In this document: piece after piece, positions 16,259-24,652 of the stretch
Layout of the letters: each line of letters begins with the position of its first letter
How positions within the stretch are numbered: the first letter of the stretch is position 1
DNA from: Pseudomonadota bacterium
Lineage (GTDB): Bacteria > Pseudomonadota > Gammaproteobacteria > Steroidobacterales > Woeseiaceae
Length of the DNA stretch: 32,387 nt
Direction: 5' to 3'
NCBI GenBank assembly: GCA_022574185.1
Contig: JACZSM010000030.1
Location: forward strand, 1-32,387
Position numbers and translations under genes: made by a program
Notes under the pieces: generated by a model
What the model was told of the DNA's origin: nothing
Database searches by the model: none
The model's input: the letters and a program-made list of their open reading frames with translations, nothing else

Positions 16259-16558
16259 TTACTTCGACATCGATTTTTGGAACATGCGCTCCATGCTTTC
16301 ACGGTTTGCTTCGCAGCAAGCCTGTGCTTCTGTTGCAGCTGAAAGCGCCTGGTCCGCAGTGCTCTGAGCGCTAGCAGCAGCCTGTGCTGCACGATCGGCG
16401 GCTGCACGAGCAGCTTCGGCTGAGGAAGCAGCAGCAGCAGCATCGGCGGCGGCCCTGTTAGCGGTAGCCTTGACGTCATCTAATCCGGTTGTTGCACAAC
16501 CCGAAGCCAATCCGAGAAAGAGCACGATTGCGCCCACTTTCAGTACGGTCTTATTCAT
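16259..16558 (-). CDS. Alanine-zipper outer-membrane lipoprotein (Lpp/OprI-like)
   Basis: A 99-residue lipoprotein. The signal peptide ends in the lipobox LASG-C, with Cys21 the lipidated residue. Then comes a heptad-rich, alanine-dominated helix (about 28-80) expected to form a coiled-coil trimer. The C-terminus ends FQKSMSK; a terminal lysine is what L,D-transpeptidases join to peptidoglycan in E. coli Lpp and is also seen in Pseudomonas OprI. Unusually, two adjacent cysteines (Cys81-Cys82, ACCEAN) interrupt the zipper near the periplasmic end. A strong AAAGGA ribosome-binding site and a clean terminator suggest high, monocistronic expression. The role is inferred as tethering the outer membrane to the cell wall. 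Confidence 0.87.
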   Translation of the reverse strand: MNKTVLKVGAIVLFLGLASGCATTGLDDVKATANRAAADAAAAASSAEAARAAADRAAQAAASAQSTADQALSAATEAQACCEANRESMERMFQKSMSK

Positions 16559-16737
16559 TATCTAAAATTCCTTTGTTGGGATATATCTGCAGGCGCATTA
16601 TTTCGCAAACGGCACGATCGTTCAATGAAAATGCCAGTTTTTATTCCTCTTTGTCGTTTCCAGCAACAGCGATTGGGCCACATATGGTTACGACTGCGCG
16701 CCCGCAGCCCTCGCGGGGTTCGTAGGGCGGCTACCGT

Positions 16738-16854
16738 ACGGGGGCTCCTCAAGCGTCGTAAAACGCGAGCGGAGCAGGGACAGCGCGAGCGAGCGTTTTC
16801 CGATTCGAGCAAGACATGGACGTCGCAGCGAGATTAAGTGCGAGGAGCCCCCGT
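16738..16854. repeat. Long inverted-repeat element between lipoprotein gene and lexA
   Basis: A perfect 13-bp inverted repeat (ACGGGGGCTCCTC at 16738-16750, GAGGAGCCCCCGT at 16842-16854) encloses 91 bp. Inside it a second pair, AAAACGC (16760-16766) and GCGTTTT (16793-16799), is nested, and GTAGGGCGGCTAC just to the left forms another small hairpin. No open reading frame of note is inside. It fits a small non-autonomous repeat element or a structured RNA; neither is proven. The rest of the 406-bp gap holds only promoter sequences. Confidence 0.55.
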
Positions 16855-16902
16855 GCCGGAGTCGCCGTGTGGTCGCGGCCGCAGCTCTGTGTGCCCCGCC
16901 AC

Positions 16903-16930
16903 TTGCACTGTTCGGAGTACTGTATATAAT
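16903..16930 (+). promoter_or_regulatory. lexA promoter
   Basis: TTGCAC (16903-16908) and a perfect TATAAT (16925-16930) are separated by 16 bp. The -10 hexamer lies inside the first LexA box and the predicted start (about 16937) falls just before the second, so LexA binding would block polymerase directly. Confidence 0.8.
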
Positions 16931-16935
16931 TACAT
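16920..16935 (+). promoter_or_regulatory. LexA box 1 (imperfect)
   Basis: CTGTATATAATTACAT matches the CTG-N10-CAG SOS consensus except for the last base (CAT for CAG). It covers the -10 region of the lexA promoter. Confidence 0.7.
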
Positions 16936-16938
16936 GCA

Positions 16939-16954
16939 CTGTGATTTTATACAG
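16939..16954 (+). promoter_or_regulatory. LexA box 2 (full consensus ends)
   Basis: CTGTGATTTTATACAG has perfect CTG-N10-CAG ends. It lies 19 bp (start to start) after box 1 and overlaps the AGGA ribosome-binding site of lexA. A tandem pair at lexA is the classical autoregulatory arrangement. Confidence 0.85.
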
Positions 16955-16964
16955 GACTGATTAA

Positions 16965-17582
16965 ATGCGCCAACTGACCCCAAGGCAATCACAAATTCTT
17001 GAGATGATTCAAGAGTTTATGACCGAATGCGGCATGCCGCCGACGCGTGCCGAGATCGCTAGCGAGCTCGGCTTCAAATCCGCCAATGCCGCTGAAGAGC
17101 ATTTACGCGCACTGCAGAAGAAGGGAGTGCTTGAACTCGTGCCCGGCGCTTCGCGCGGTATTCGGCTCAAGGACTCATTGCGCGAACAAATGGGCTTGCC
17201 GCTCGTTGGCCGGGTCGCGGCCGGCAGTCCTATCCTCGCAGAGGAGCACATCGAAACCCATTACAAACTCGATCCTGCCCTGTTTAATCCAAAGCCGCAT
17301 TACCTGCTCAGGGTTTATGGCATGAGTATGAAAGATGCCGGCATTCTCGATGGTGATCTCGTTGTCGTACATCGCACGCCCGAAGTCCGCAGCCGGCAGA
17401 TCGTGGTCGTCCGGATCGATGATGAGGTCACAGTCAAGCGCTACCGCCAGAAGGGTTCCGTGGTTGAGTTGCTGCCCGAAAATGATGAATTCGAATCCAT
17501 TTTTGTTGATCTCAAGAAACAGGAGCTGGTCATCGAGGGCGTCGTTGTCGGTGTGATTCGTGACGGCATATCACAGCATTAA
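16965..17582 (+). CDS. lexA: LexA, SOS transcriptional repressor
   Basis: A 205-residue repressor. The N-terminal winged helix (1-68) has the recognition helix around [21 protein letters not shown]. The C-terminal S24 self-cleavage domain has the Ala86-Gly87 cleavage site in VAAGSP, the Ser121 nucleophile in GMSMKDAG and Lys158 in VTVKRY. RecA filaments trigger autocleavage and release of SOS genes. The start ATG follows box 2 by 10 bp. Only 18 bp and no terminator separate lexA from imuA, so the repressor and the mutagenesis genes are predicted to share a transcript under LexA control. Confidence 0.97.
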   Translation: MRQLTPRQSQILEMIQEFMTECGMPPTRAEIASELGFKSANAAEEHLRALQKKGVLELVPGASRGIRLKDSLREQMGLPLVGRVAAGSPILAEEHIETHYKLDPALFNPKPHYLLRVYGMSMKDAGILDGDLVVVHRTPEVRSRQIVVVRIDDEVTVKRYRQKGSVVELLPENDEFESIFVDLKKQELVIEGVVVGVIRDGISQH

Positions 17583-17600
17583 AGCGCTAACGGCGAAACC

Positions 17601-18242
17601 ATGCGGCGCGACTCATCCTCTCTCGATAAATTGCTTGAAAATCCACGCCTCTGGCGCGGCCATAGCCAAGCACGAGGAATGACCGGGCTTGCGAGTGGTT
17701 ACGATGCGCTGGATCGGCATCTGCCCGGGGGTGGCTGGCCGCAACACGCGTTAACTGAGATCCTTGTCGAACATTATGGCATTGGCGAATTGCGATTGTT
17801 GATGCCAGCGCTGGCACAGTTGAGTACCGAGGGCAGTAGTGTGGATTTTGTGGAGCCGCGCTGGATCGCCTGGGTGGCGCCACCGTTGCAGCCGTACCCA
17901 CCCGCTTTGCAGCAGTGGGGCCTCGATCTGTCACACATGCTGATCGTGCACCCGAAAAGCGGTAGCGACATGCTCTGGTCTGCCGAACAGGCCTTATCGT
18001 CAGGTACCTGCGCGGCCGTACTGTTGTGGCCCGATGTGCTCGATGATCAGGCCAGCCGGCGCCTGCAGCTGGCAGCTGAAAAGGGCCGCAGCTGGGCTAT
18101 TGCCTTTCGCCCGCTTGCGGCTCGTTCGCAGCCGTCAGCGGCTGCATTGCGTATTGAGCTGCAGTCGGGCCAGACGGGTATGCGCCTGAGTATTTTAAAA
18201 AGCCGTGGTGGTTCTCCGGCTGTATTGCATAACATTCTCTAG
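17601..18242 (+). CDS. imuA: ImuA, translesion synthesis accessory protein
   Basis: A 213-residue RecA/SulA-like protein of the ImuA family. Recognisable segments are SGYDALDRHLPGGGWP (about 31-46), LTEILVEHYGIGELRLLMPAL (about 51-71), WIAWVAPPLQPYPPAL and the C-terminal LRIELQSGQTGMRLSILKSRGG. No Walker A nucleotide-binding motif is seen, as usual for the family. ImuA binds RecA and works with ImuB to bring DnaE2 to damaged templates. Its position between lexA and imuB fits the standard cassette. Confidence 0.9.
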   Translation: MRRDSSSLDKLLENPRLWRGHSQARGMTGLASGYDALDRHLPGGGWPQHALTEILVEHYGIGELRLLMPALAQLSTEGSSVDFVEPRWIAWVAPPLQPYPPALQQWGLDLSHMLIVHPKSGSDMLWSAEQALSSGTCAAVLLWPDVLDDQASRRLQLAAEKGRSWAIAFRPLAARSQPSAAALRIELQSGQTGMRLSILKSRGGSPAVLHNIL

Positions 18243-18263
18243 CAGCCTGACGAAATACTAGTC

Positions 18264-19877
18264 ATGCCGTCAGCGCGAAAAACGCCTGTTCTCATGCGGG
18301 TAGTCAGCCCGACTCCCTCTGCGATACGCCCGGGCGAACATTTAAGTAATCCGCAGCACGCGTTAGCGCTCGATGAACCTGTCGCAAAGCCGCGGATTTC
18401 GACAGCGACTGTTACCACACGGCTCTGGTTTTGTGCGTACCTGCCCAATTTGCTGCTCGAGGCGAGCGGACCGGCGGCGGCAGCCAGGGTGGTTGTCGAG
18501 GCGCAGCAGGGCATCCATCGTGTGTTATTGGCTTGCCCGAAAGCAGAGGCGGCCGGCATCATGCCAGGCCAGTCGTCTAGTGCAGCACTCGCGCTTCTAC
18601 CCACGCTCAGAATCGAGGAACGCAGCCGGTTACGTGAGCAGCAGGCAATCGAGGCGCTCGCGACCTGGCTGGAACAATTCACATCAGTCGTTTGTATCGC
18701 CGGTCCCGATGTACTGTTACTCGAGATTGCAGGCAGCCTGCGCTTATACGGCGGTCTTAGAAGTCTCAGGCAGCAGATTGCTGCAGGCCTCAAACAGCAG
18801 GGCTTCGAAGCATCATTAGCCATTGCACCGACACCGCTTGCAGCGACCTGGCTCGCGCGTGCCGGGCGCCGGAGTTGCATTCGCGAGTCTTCGAACCTTG
18901 CGGCGGCATTGCGCACGTTACCGCTGGCGTGCCTCGACTGGCCCGCCGCGATCTCTGCATCCATAGCAGGCATGGGCGTCACTAGCGTGGGTGATTGCCT
19001 GCGTTTGCCAAGAGAAGGTTTTGCGCGACGCTTCGGATCGCAACGGCTCATTGAACTCGATCGTGCGCTGGGCCGCTTGCCGGACCCACGCACTGCCTGG
19101 CGTGCGCCCGAAAAATTTTGTGCCGACCATGAAATGACCGAAGAGCAAAGTGATCGTAAGGTGTTGCTCGCGATATGCCACGAATTATTGCTGTCGCTTG
19201 AACGGTTTTTGTTGACGAGGCAGCTCGGCACACAGCGATTGCTGTTTAATTTTTTTCATCTGCGTGGCCCGGCAACGCAACTGTCTTTGGGTTGTGCAGG
19301 GTTCGAAAGTCGTGCCGATCACTGGCTTGATCTGCTGCGAATTCATTTCGAGCGGCTGACATTACCCGAGCCTGTGATTGCCGTGCGACTGTATGGCGGC
19401 CGCAATCAGGCATTGCAAGCAGAGTCGGGGCGCCTGGCCTTTCATGGCAAGGTGAGCGAGCCGCGATTGCGTTATTCGATGTCGCAACTCGCCGAACGCC
19501 TTGCGGCACGTATCGGGCACCAGTCCGTACAGGGCGTGATGACCGTGGCAGAGCACCGGCCACATCTGGCCTGGTGCCTGCGGAGTTTGCTGGGCGATAA
19601 GGCAGCCACGAGGCAGTCGGCGATCCGGCGCGGCTGGCGCCGACCACTGTGGATGCTGCCCGAACCCACTTTATTGTCTGCCGAGCGGGGTTATCCGCTG
19701 CACCGGGGACGCCTGACACTGCTTGAGGGCCCCGAACGGCTCGAGACCGGCTGGTGGGATGGGGACGGTATCGCACGCGATTACTACACGGCTGTTAATC
19801 CACACGGTACACGGCTGTGGGTGTATCAAAACCGCAATCGCGCCGCCGCCTGGTACCTGCACGGCTTTTTTGGATGA
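18264..19877 (+). CDS. imuB: ImuB, Y-family polymerase-like scaffold (catalytically inactive)
   Basis: A 537-residue member of the DinB/UmuC fold. Family similarity begins at LWFCAYLPNLLLEA (about residue 54), where active Y polymerases have an Asp-containing D-D-FF/YAS motif. The metal-binding Asp is absent, and the second acidic motif reads DVLLLEIAGSLRLYGG, so polymerase activity is unlikely. ImuB is the hub that binds the beta clamp, ImuA and DnaE2. The C-terminus RLWVYQNRNRAAAWYLHGFFG is typical. The first 50 residues, rich in Pro/Ser/Thr, are an unusual extension; no later plausible start exists. It overlaps dnaE2 by ATGA. Confidence 0.92.
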   Translation: MPSARKTPVLMRVVSPTPSAIRPGEHLSNPQHALALDEPVAKPRISTATVTTRLWFCAYLPNLLLEASGPAAAARVVVEAQQGIHRVLLACPKAEAAGIMPGQSSSAALALLPTLRIEERSRLREQQAIEALATWLEQFTSVVCIAGPDVLLLEIAGSLRLYGGLRSLRQQIAAGLKQQGFEASLAIAPTPLAATWLARAGRRSCIRESSNLAAALRTLPLACLDWPAAISASIAGMGVTSVGDCLRLPREGFARRFGSQRLIELDRALGRLPDPRTAWRAPEKFCADHEMTEEQSDRKVLLAICHELLLSLERFLLTRQLGTQRLLFNFFHLRGPATQLSLGCAGFESRADHWLDLLRIHFERLTLPEPVIAVRLYGGRNQALQAESGRLAFHGKVSEPRLRYSMSQLAERLAARIGHQSVQGVMTVAEHRPHLAWCLRSLLGDKAATRQSAIRRGWRRPLWMLPEPTLLSAERGYPLHRGRLTLLEGPERLETGWWDGDGIARDYYTAVNPHGTRLWVYQNRNRAAAWYLHGFFG

Positions 19878-22800
19878 CAAGCCGCAGGCCTCGCTATGCC
19901 GAACTGCATGCGCTTAGCAATTTCACTTTCCTGCGCGGAGCCTCTCATCCTGAAGAGCTTGTAGAGACTGCTGCCGCGCTTGGCTACGAGGCATTGGCCA
20001 TCACCGATGAGTGCTCGATGTCAGGCGTTGTGCGTGCGCATATGGCCGCAAAAGAGCATGGGCTGAAGAAACTCATCATTGGATCCGAGTTGCATCTTCG
20101 CAGCGGCCGCAAACTTATCGTTCTGGCACAGAATCGAGGTGGCTATGCAGCGCTGTGCGAACTGATTACAAAAGCCCGGCGTGCGGCTAAAAAAGGTCAT
20201 TACGAGTTGACGCGCCTGGCTTTCGAGAGCGGCCTGCCGGGTTGTGTTGTTCTCTGGGTGCCTGATGCACAGCATGCACTCGATGTCGAAGATCACTGGA
20301 TACGCGAGACATTTCGGGATCGATTGTGGATTGCCGTTGAACTGCTTGCTGATGGCCGGCAGGGCAACCAGCTGCAGCAGCTCTATGCAGTAGGCCGCAA
20401 GCTGAAATTACCACTCGTTGCATGCGGTGACGTACATATGCATCGCCGTTTGCGGCGCATTCTGCAAGACACGTTGACGGCGATACGCGAGGGCGTCACG
20501 GTCGACAAGGCTGGATTTGCACTGTATCCGAACGGTGAGCGCCACCTGCGCTCGCTTGCAGCGCTGCAACACACCTATCCATCCGAACTGCTCGCCGAAA
20601 CCTTAAGAATTGCAGAGATGATTGACTTCTCACTGGACGAACTACGCTACGAGTACCCGGACGAAATCGTGCCCGATGGCGAAACGGCCGTGAGTTATCT
20701 GCGACGCCTGACCGAGCAGGGCATGCAGCGCCGGTGGCCTGATGGTATTCCGGAGAAGGTCATCGCACTTGTGGAACATGAGCTTAGACTCATCGCCGAT
20801 CTTGGCTACGAACCCTATTTTCTAACGGTGTACGACATCGTTGCATTTGCACGTTCAAGAAATATTCTCTGCCAGGGTCGCGGCTCAGCGGCGAATTCGG
20901 CTGTGTGTTATTGCCTCGGCATCACCGAAGTCGATCCAGGGCGTATGGCGATGCTGGTCGAGCGATTTATCTCAAAAGAACGCGATGAACCGCCCGACAT
21001 CGATGTTGATTTCGAGCACGAACGTCGTGAAGAAGTCATTCAGTACATCTACAAGAAATACGGCAGGGAACGGGCGGCGCTTGCAGCTACTGTGATCACC
21101 TATCGACCCCGCAGCGCGTTGCGGGATGTCGGTAAAGCATTGGGCCTTAGTGAATTGCAGGTTGGGCGTCTTGCGCGGTCGATGCAATGGTGGGACGGCA
21201 AGCGTGTCGATGACAGTCGCGTCCTCGAAGCCGGGCTCGATCCCGAGAGCCCGATTATCAAACGGCTCTTGTACCTGGTCGGAGAATTGCTCGGTTTTCC
21301 AAGGCATCTGTCACAGCATGTCGGCGGGTTTGTCATCTCCAATGGGCCGCTCTCCGATCTCGTGCCTATTGAGAATGCGGCGATGCCGGATCGCACGGTC
21401 ATCCAATGGGAGAAGATCGACCTTGAGGATCTTGGATTGCTTAAGGTCGACATACTTGGCCTGGGCATGTTGACGGCGATTCGGCGCAGCTTCGAACTCA
21501 TACGCGAATTCGGTGGTCGGGAACTCACGCTTGCGACCGTGCCGGCCGAGGACCCGCGCGTCTATGACATGATCTGCAAGGGCGAGACGATGGGTGTGTT
21601 CCAGATCGAATCCCGCGCACAAATGGCGATGCTGCCGCGCCTGAGGCCACGTTGTTATTACGATCTCGTCATCGAGGTTGCAATTATTCGGCCGGGTCCG
21701 ATACAGGGCGACATGGTGCATCCGTATTTGCGGCGGCGCAACGGTGAAGAGGCCGTCGACTACCCTAGCGAGGAGGTCAAGGATGTTTTGCAGCGAACGC
21801 TCGGTGTACCGATTTTCCAGGAGCAGGTTATGCAACTGGCGGTTGTTGCGGCCGGGTTTACGCCGGGCGAGGCGGATCGACTAAGACGTGCGATGGCTGC
21901 CTGGAAACGGCGCGGTGGTCTTGGACCCTTTAAGGACAAGTTGATCACCGGTATGCGTGAACGCGGTTACGAGGAGGAATTCGCCCGGCAGATTTTTCGG
22001 CAAATAGAGGGCTTTGGTGAATACGGTTTTCCCGAGTCGCATTCAGCCAGTTTTGCCTTACTCGTATACGTCTCGTCCTGGCTCAAATGCCATGAGCCTG
22101 CTGCATTTACGGCTGCGTTGTTGAACAGCCAGCCTATGGGTTTCTATTCAGCGTCACAGTTAATACAGGATGTCAGGCGCAATGATGTCGAGGTTCGGGC
22201 TGTCGATGTTAATCAAAGTCACTGGGATTGCACGCTCGAAGTTCGTGATGATGGTAAGGCAGCATTGCGTCTCGGCCTGAGGATTGTCAAAGGGCTAGCC
22301 GATGATGCCGGACGTCGTATTGTCGATGCACGGCCTGCCAATGACACTGGTTATAGCAGCATTCAGCAATTGCTCGAAAGAGCTGCGCTCGGTCGCCGTG
22401 AACTCGGGACATTGGCGTCGGCCGGTGCGCTCAAAGCGCTCGAGGGGCACCGTCACCGCGCGCGTTGGGCGGTTGCCGGAATTGAAAAACCGACGCCGTT
22501 GTTTGCATCGATGGATCGATATGAGGCCGTACCACTGCTTAGACAGCCAACCGAGGGGCAGAACATCGTTGCCGACTACCAAAGCCTGGGGCTGACACTC
22601 GAACGCCATCCCATGCATCTGCTGAGGGCCAGGCTCGATCGCTATCGTTATCTGCAGGCAGAGCGATTGCCCGATCTCATGACCGGGTCGAATGTTTGTG
22701 TTGCCGGCCTGGTGATTACCAAGCAACGTCCTGGAACGGCCAGTGGTGTTACGTTTGTCACTCTCGAGGACGAGACCGGCCACATTAACCTGATCATCTG

Positions 22801-22969
22801 GAAGCAGGTTGCCGAACAGCATCGTGCGGCGTTACTGAATGCGCGGCTTATGGGTATTCGTGGGGAATTACAGATTGAAGGTGAAGTGATCCACGTCATT
22901 GCCAGGCAGTTGATCGATCACACGGAGATGTTAGGGAACCTGGTCGTTACTTCGCGCGATTTTCGGTAA
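19874..22969 (+). CDS. dnaE2: Error-prone DNA polymerase DnaE2 (ImuC)
   Basis: A C-family polymerase of 1031 residues, shorter than replicative DnaE1 (about 1160), which is typical of DnaE2. In order: PHP domain starting YAELHALSNFTFLRGASHP (about 7-25), a palm with PDIDVDF (Asp375, Asp377, Asp379) and a third acidic residue in KVDILGLG (Asp526), a tandem helix-hairpin-helix part, and a C-terminal OB domain (about 935-1010, VAGLVITKQRPGTASGVTFVTLED). It performs translesion synthesis and causes damage-induced mutation. ATG at 19874 overlaps the imuB stop. The gene ends at a REP-like palindrome shared with the convergent gene. Confidence 0.96.
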   Translation: MTSRRPRYAELHALSNFTFLRGASHPEELVETAAALGYEALAITDECSMSGVVRAHMAAKEHGLKKLIIGSELHLRSGRKLIVLAQNRGGYAALCELITKARRAAKKGHYELTRLAFESGLPGCVVLWVPDAQHALDVEDHWIRETFRDRLWIAVELLADGRQGNQLQQLYAVGRKLKLPLVACGDVHMHRRLRRILQDTLTAIREGVTVDKAGFALYPNGERHLRSLAALQHTYPSELLAETLRIAEMIDFSLDELRYEYPDEIVPDGETAVSYLRRLTEQGMQRRWPDGIPEKVIALVEHELRLIADLGYEPYFLTVYDIVAFARSRNILCQGRGSAANSAVCYCLGITEVDPGRMAMLVERFISKERDEPPDIDVDFEHERREEVIQYIYKKYGRERAALAATVITYRPRSALRDVGKALGLSELQVGRLARSMQWWDGKRVDDSRVLEAGLDPESPIIKRLLYLVGELLGFPRHLSQHVGGFVISNGPLSDLVPIENAAMPDRTVIQWEKIDLEDLGLLKVDILGLGMLTAIRRSFELIREFGGRELTLATVPAEDPRVYDMICKGETMGVFQIESRAQMAMLPRLRPRCYYDLVIEVAIIRPGPIQGDMVHPYLRRRNGEEAVDYPSEEVKDVLQRTLGVPIFQEQVMQLAVVAAGFTPGEADRLRRAMAAWKRRGGLGPFKDKLITGMRERGYEEEFARQIFRQIEGFGEYGFPESHSASFALLVYVSSWLKCHEPAAFTAALLNSQPMGFYSASQLIQDVRRNDVEVRAVDVNQSHWDCTLEVRDDGKAALRLGLRIVKGLADDAGRRIVDARPANDTGYSSIQQLLERAALGRRELGTLASAGALKALEGHRHRARWAVAGIEKPTPLFASMDRYEAVPLLRQPTEGQNIVADYQSLGLTLERHPMHLLRARLDRYRYLQAERLPDLMTGSNVCVAGLVITKQRPGTASGVTFVTLEDETGHINLIIWKQVAEQHRAALLNARLMGIRGELQIEGEVIHVIARQLIDHTEMLGNLVVTSRDFR

Positions 22970-22976
22970 TTATAAT

Positions 22977-22996
22977 TGTAGGAGCCCGCTCCTACA
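22977..22996. repeat. REP-like palindrome between dnaE2 and the T2SS-side gene
   Basis: A perfect 20-bp palindrome with arms TGTAGGAGC / GCTCCTACA and a 2-nt centre fills most of the 22-bp gap between convergent genes. On the minus strand its GTAG supplies the TAG stop codon (22994-22992) of the small acidic protein. It shares its sequence with the units near 2913 and 32037 and probably acts as a bidirectional 3' stem. Confidence 0.7.
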
Positions 22997-23291
22997 GACC
23001 GTCCAAATCGTCGTCGAGGTTAAAGTTGTACGTGCTGTCGTGTTCTTTTTCCGTGTGTTCGATTAAGTCATCAAGCTGGCGACGAACTGCACCCTCTTGT
23101 TTCTTGTCGTCGCCGTTATCCGATTCGATTCTTGCAACGAGTTCCTCGACATTAATCTCAACGGATATGTCGCCGACGTTGTCTACCGCATTGTTGCTAC
23201 CGAGAACAACGGTATCCTCTGTTTGCTCATCAGGCAAAGTGTCGCTCTCGACATCGTCCGTCCCAGCAACTGTGTTGTCTTCACGATTCAT
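22992..23291 (-). CDS. Small acidic protein of unknown function
   Basis: A 99-residue, strongly acidic, mostly disordered protein (MNREDNTVAG start). Its one ordered-looking part is a predicted helix, VNVEELVARIES-like, near the middle, followed by a charged coiled segment (AVRRQLDDLIEHTEKEHD). The C-terminus is Asp-rich (NLDDDLDGL). No signal peptide or known domain is seen. It is the last gene of the leftward gspCDEF run, about 90 bp after gspF, and may be co-transcribed. A start 36 bp upstream is possible. Coding status rests on codon pattern and context. Confidence 0.6.
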   Translation of the reverse strand: MNREDNTVAGTDDVESDTLPDEQTEDTVVLGSNNAVDNVGDISVEINVEELVARIESDNGDDKKQEGAVRRQLDDLIEHTEKEHDSTYNFNLDDDLDGL

Positions 23292-23378
23292 AATCGATGG
23301 TATACCGCGAAAACAGAGCTTCTGCAAGAACGCAGATCCGGTTTTTGTGACGTACTTCCCAAAAAAAATCGCGCGAAA

Positions 23379-24593
23379 TCAGCGAATCAGGTTGTTGATC
23401 TCAAATATCGGTAACAAGATCGCGAGCACGATTGTCATCACGACAGCGCCCATCACAACAATCAACAAAGGTTGTAAAATGCCGAGCAGAGTGGCGATCA
23501 ATCCGTCAACTTCACGTTCCTGATAATTTGCCGTGCGTGTCAGCATTTCTTCGAGTTTACCCGCCGTTTCTCCACTCGCGATCAAGTGAATCATCATAGG
23601 AGGAAACAGTTTGCTTGCCGCGAGAGATTTGCTGATCCCGGCACCCTCACGCACGCGCTGTGTCGCCTCAACGACGGCTTCTCGCATCGGAAGATTCTCG
23701 ATTACCTCCGCAGCGATCTTGAGGGCTTCAAGAATTGGCACGCCGCTACCAGCAAGGATGCTGAATGTCCGGGTGAATCGTGCCGTATTAATTCCCCGCG
23801 TGAGTTTCCCCGCGATTGGCATGCTTAACAGGAAACGATGATATTTCTGCCTGGGACCGGTTTTCTGCAGCAACCGCCAGATGCCATAAATAATGCTCCC
23901 GCCTGCGACGATCAGTGCGAGCCAGTGATCGCGAAGAAAATCGCTGGTCGCGATCATCCCACGCGTCAATGCTGGCAACTCTCCTGACGCATTTTCGAAC
24001 ACACCGACAATGCGCGGCACGACAGTTGCGAGCATAAAGCTGATGATGGCGATCGACATAATGACCAGCACGATCGGATAAACCATTGCATTGATGATGC
24101 GTTGCCGCAGCTCTTGTCGGGCCTCGGTATAATCGGCGAGTTTATCGAGGACGGAGTCGAGGTGCCCTGATTGCTCACCAGCTGCGACGGTGGCGCGATA
24201 CAACTCGGGAAATGACTGCGGAAACTCACCGAAACCGTCCGCGAGTGTGTGTCCCTCCATCACGCGAGAACGGACACCGAGAAGGATGCTCTTGGTCCTG
24301 GGCTGCTCATTCTGTTGTGCGACTGCCAGTAACGCCTCTTCAAGCGGCAGCCCCGCTTCCGACAGTGATGCCAGTTGCCGAGTCAGAATCGCCAGGTCGG
24401 CTGTAGAAATGCCACGGCGCAACGAAAACGTGCGCTGCCGGCGAGCTTCTTTCTGGGCGACTTCTGTTACCTGAACAGGCAGCAGGTGACGGTCACGCAG
24501 GATCTGCCGGACTTGTTTCGGCGTGTCGCCCTCGATCAGGCCTTTGGATTCCTTGCCGGACCGATCCAGCGCGACGAATTCAAATGCGCCCAT
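23379..24593 (-). CDS. gspF: Type II secretion inner-membrane protein GspF
   Basis: A 404-residue polytopic platform protein of the general secretion pathway. It has the family N-terminus MGAFEFVALDRSGKESKG, two repeated cytoplasmic GspF domains (about 70-195 and 273-395) with the hallmark LPLEEALLAVAQQ and GVPILEALKIAAEVI segments, and three membrane spans (about 170-192, 222-240, 375-398). It couples the GspE ATPase to pseudopilus assembly. It follows gspE after a 59-bp gap. Paralogous PilC is excluded by the gspCDE context. Confidence 0.95.
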   Translation of the reverse strand: MGAFEFVALDRSGKESKGLIEGDTPKQVRQILRDRHLLPVQVTEVAQKEARRQRTFSLRRGISTADLAILTRQLASLSEAGLPLEEALLAVAQQNEQPRTKSILLGVRSRVMEGHTLADGFGEFPQSFPELYRATVAAGEQSGHLDSVLDKLADYTEARQELRQRIINAMVYPIVLVIMSIAIISFMLATVVPRIVGVFENASGELPALTRGMIATSDFLRDHWLALIVAGGSIIYGIWRLLQKTGPRQKYHRFLLSMPIAGKLTRGINTARFTRTFSILAGSGVPILEALKIAAEVIENLPMREAVVEATQRVREGAGISKSLAASKLFPPMMIHLIASGETAGKLEEMLTRTANYQEREVDGLIATLLGILQPLLIVVMGAVVMTIVLAILLPIFEINNLIR

Positions 24594-24652
24594 TCTGGTA
24601 CTCCATCGCTATCACCTTGACGGAGTACTATTAGTCCATCGAACTGACATTA

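Noticed and set aside
18239..19231. 330-codon open frame antisense to imuB
   Set aside because: The plus-strand imuB matches its family along its length and overlaps dnaE2 in the usual way; the antisense frame has no domain.
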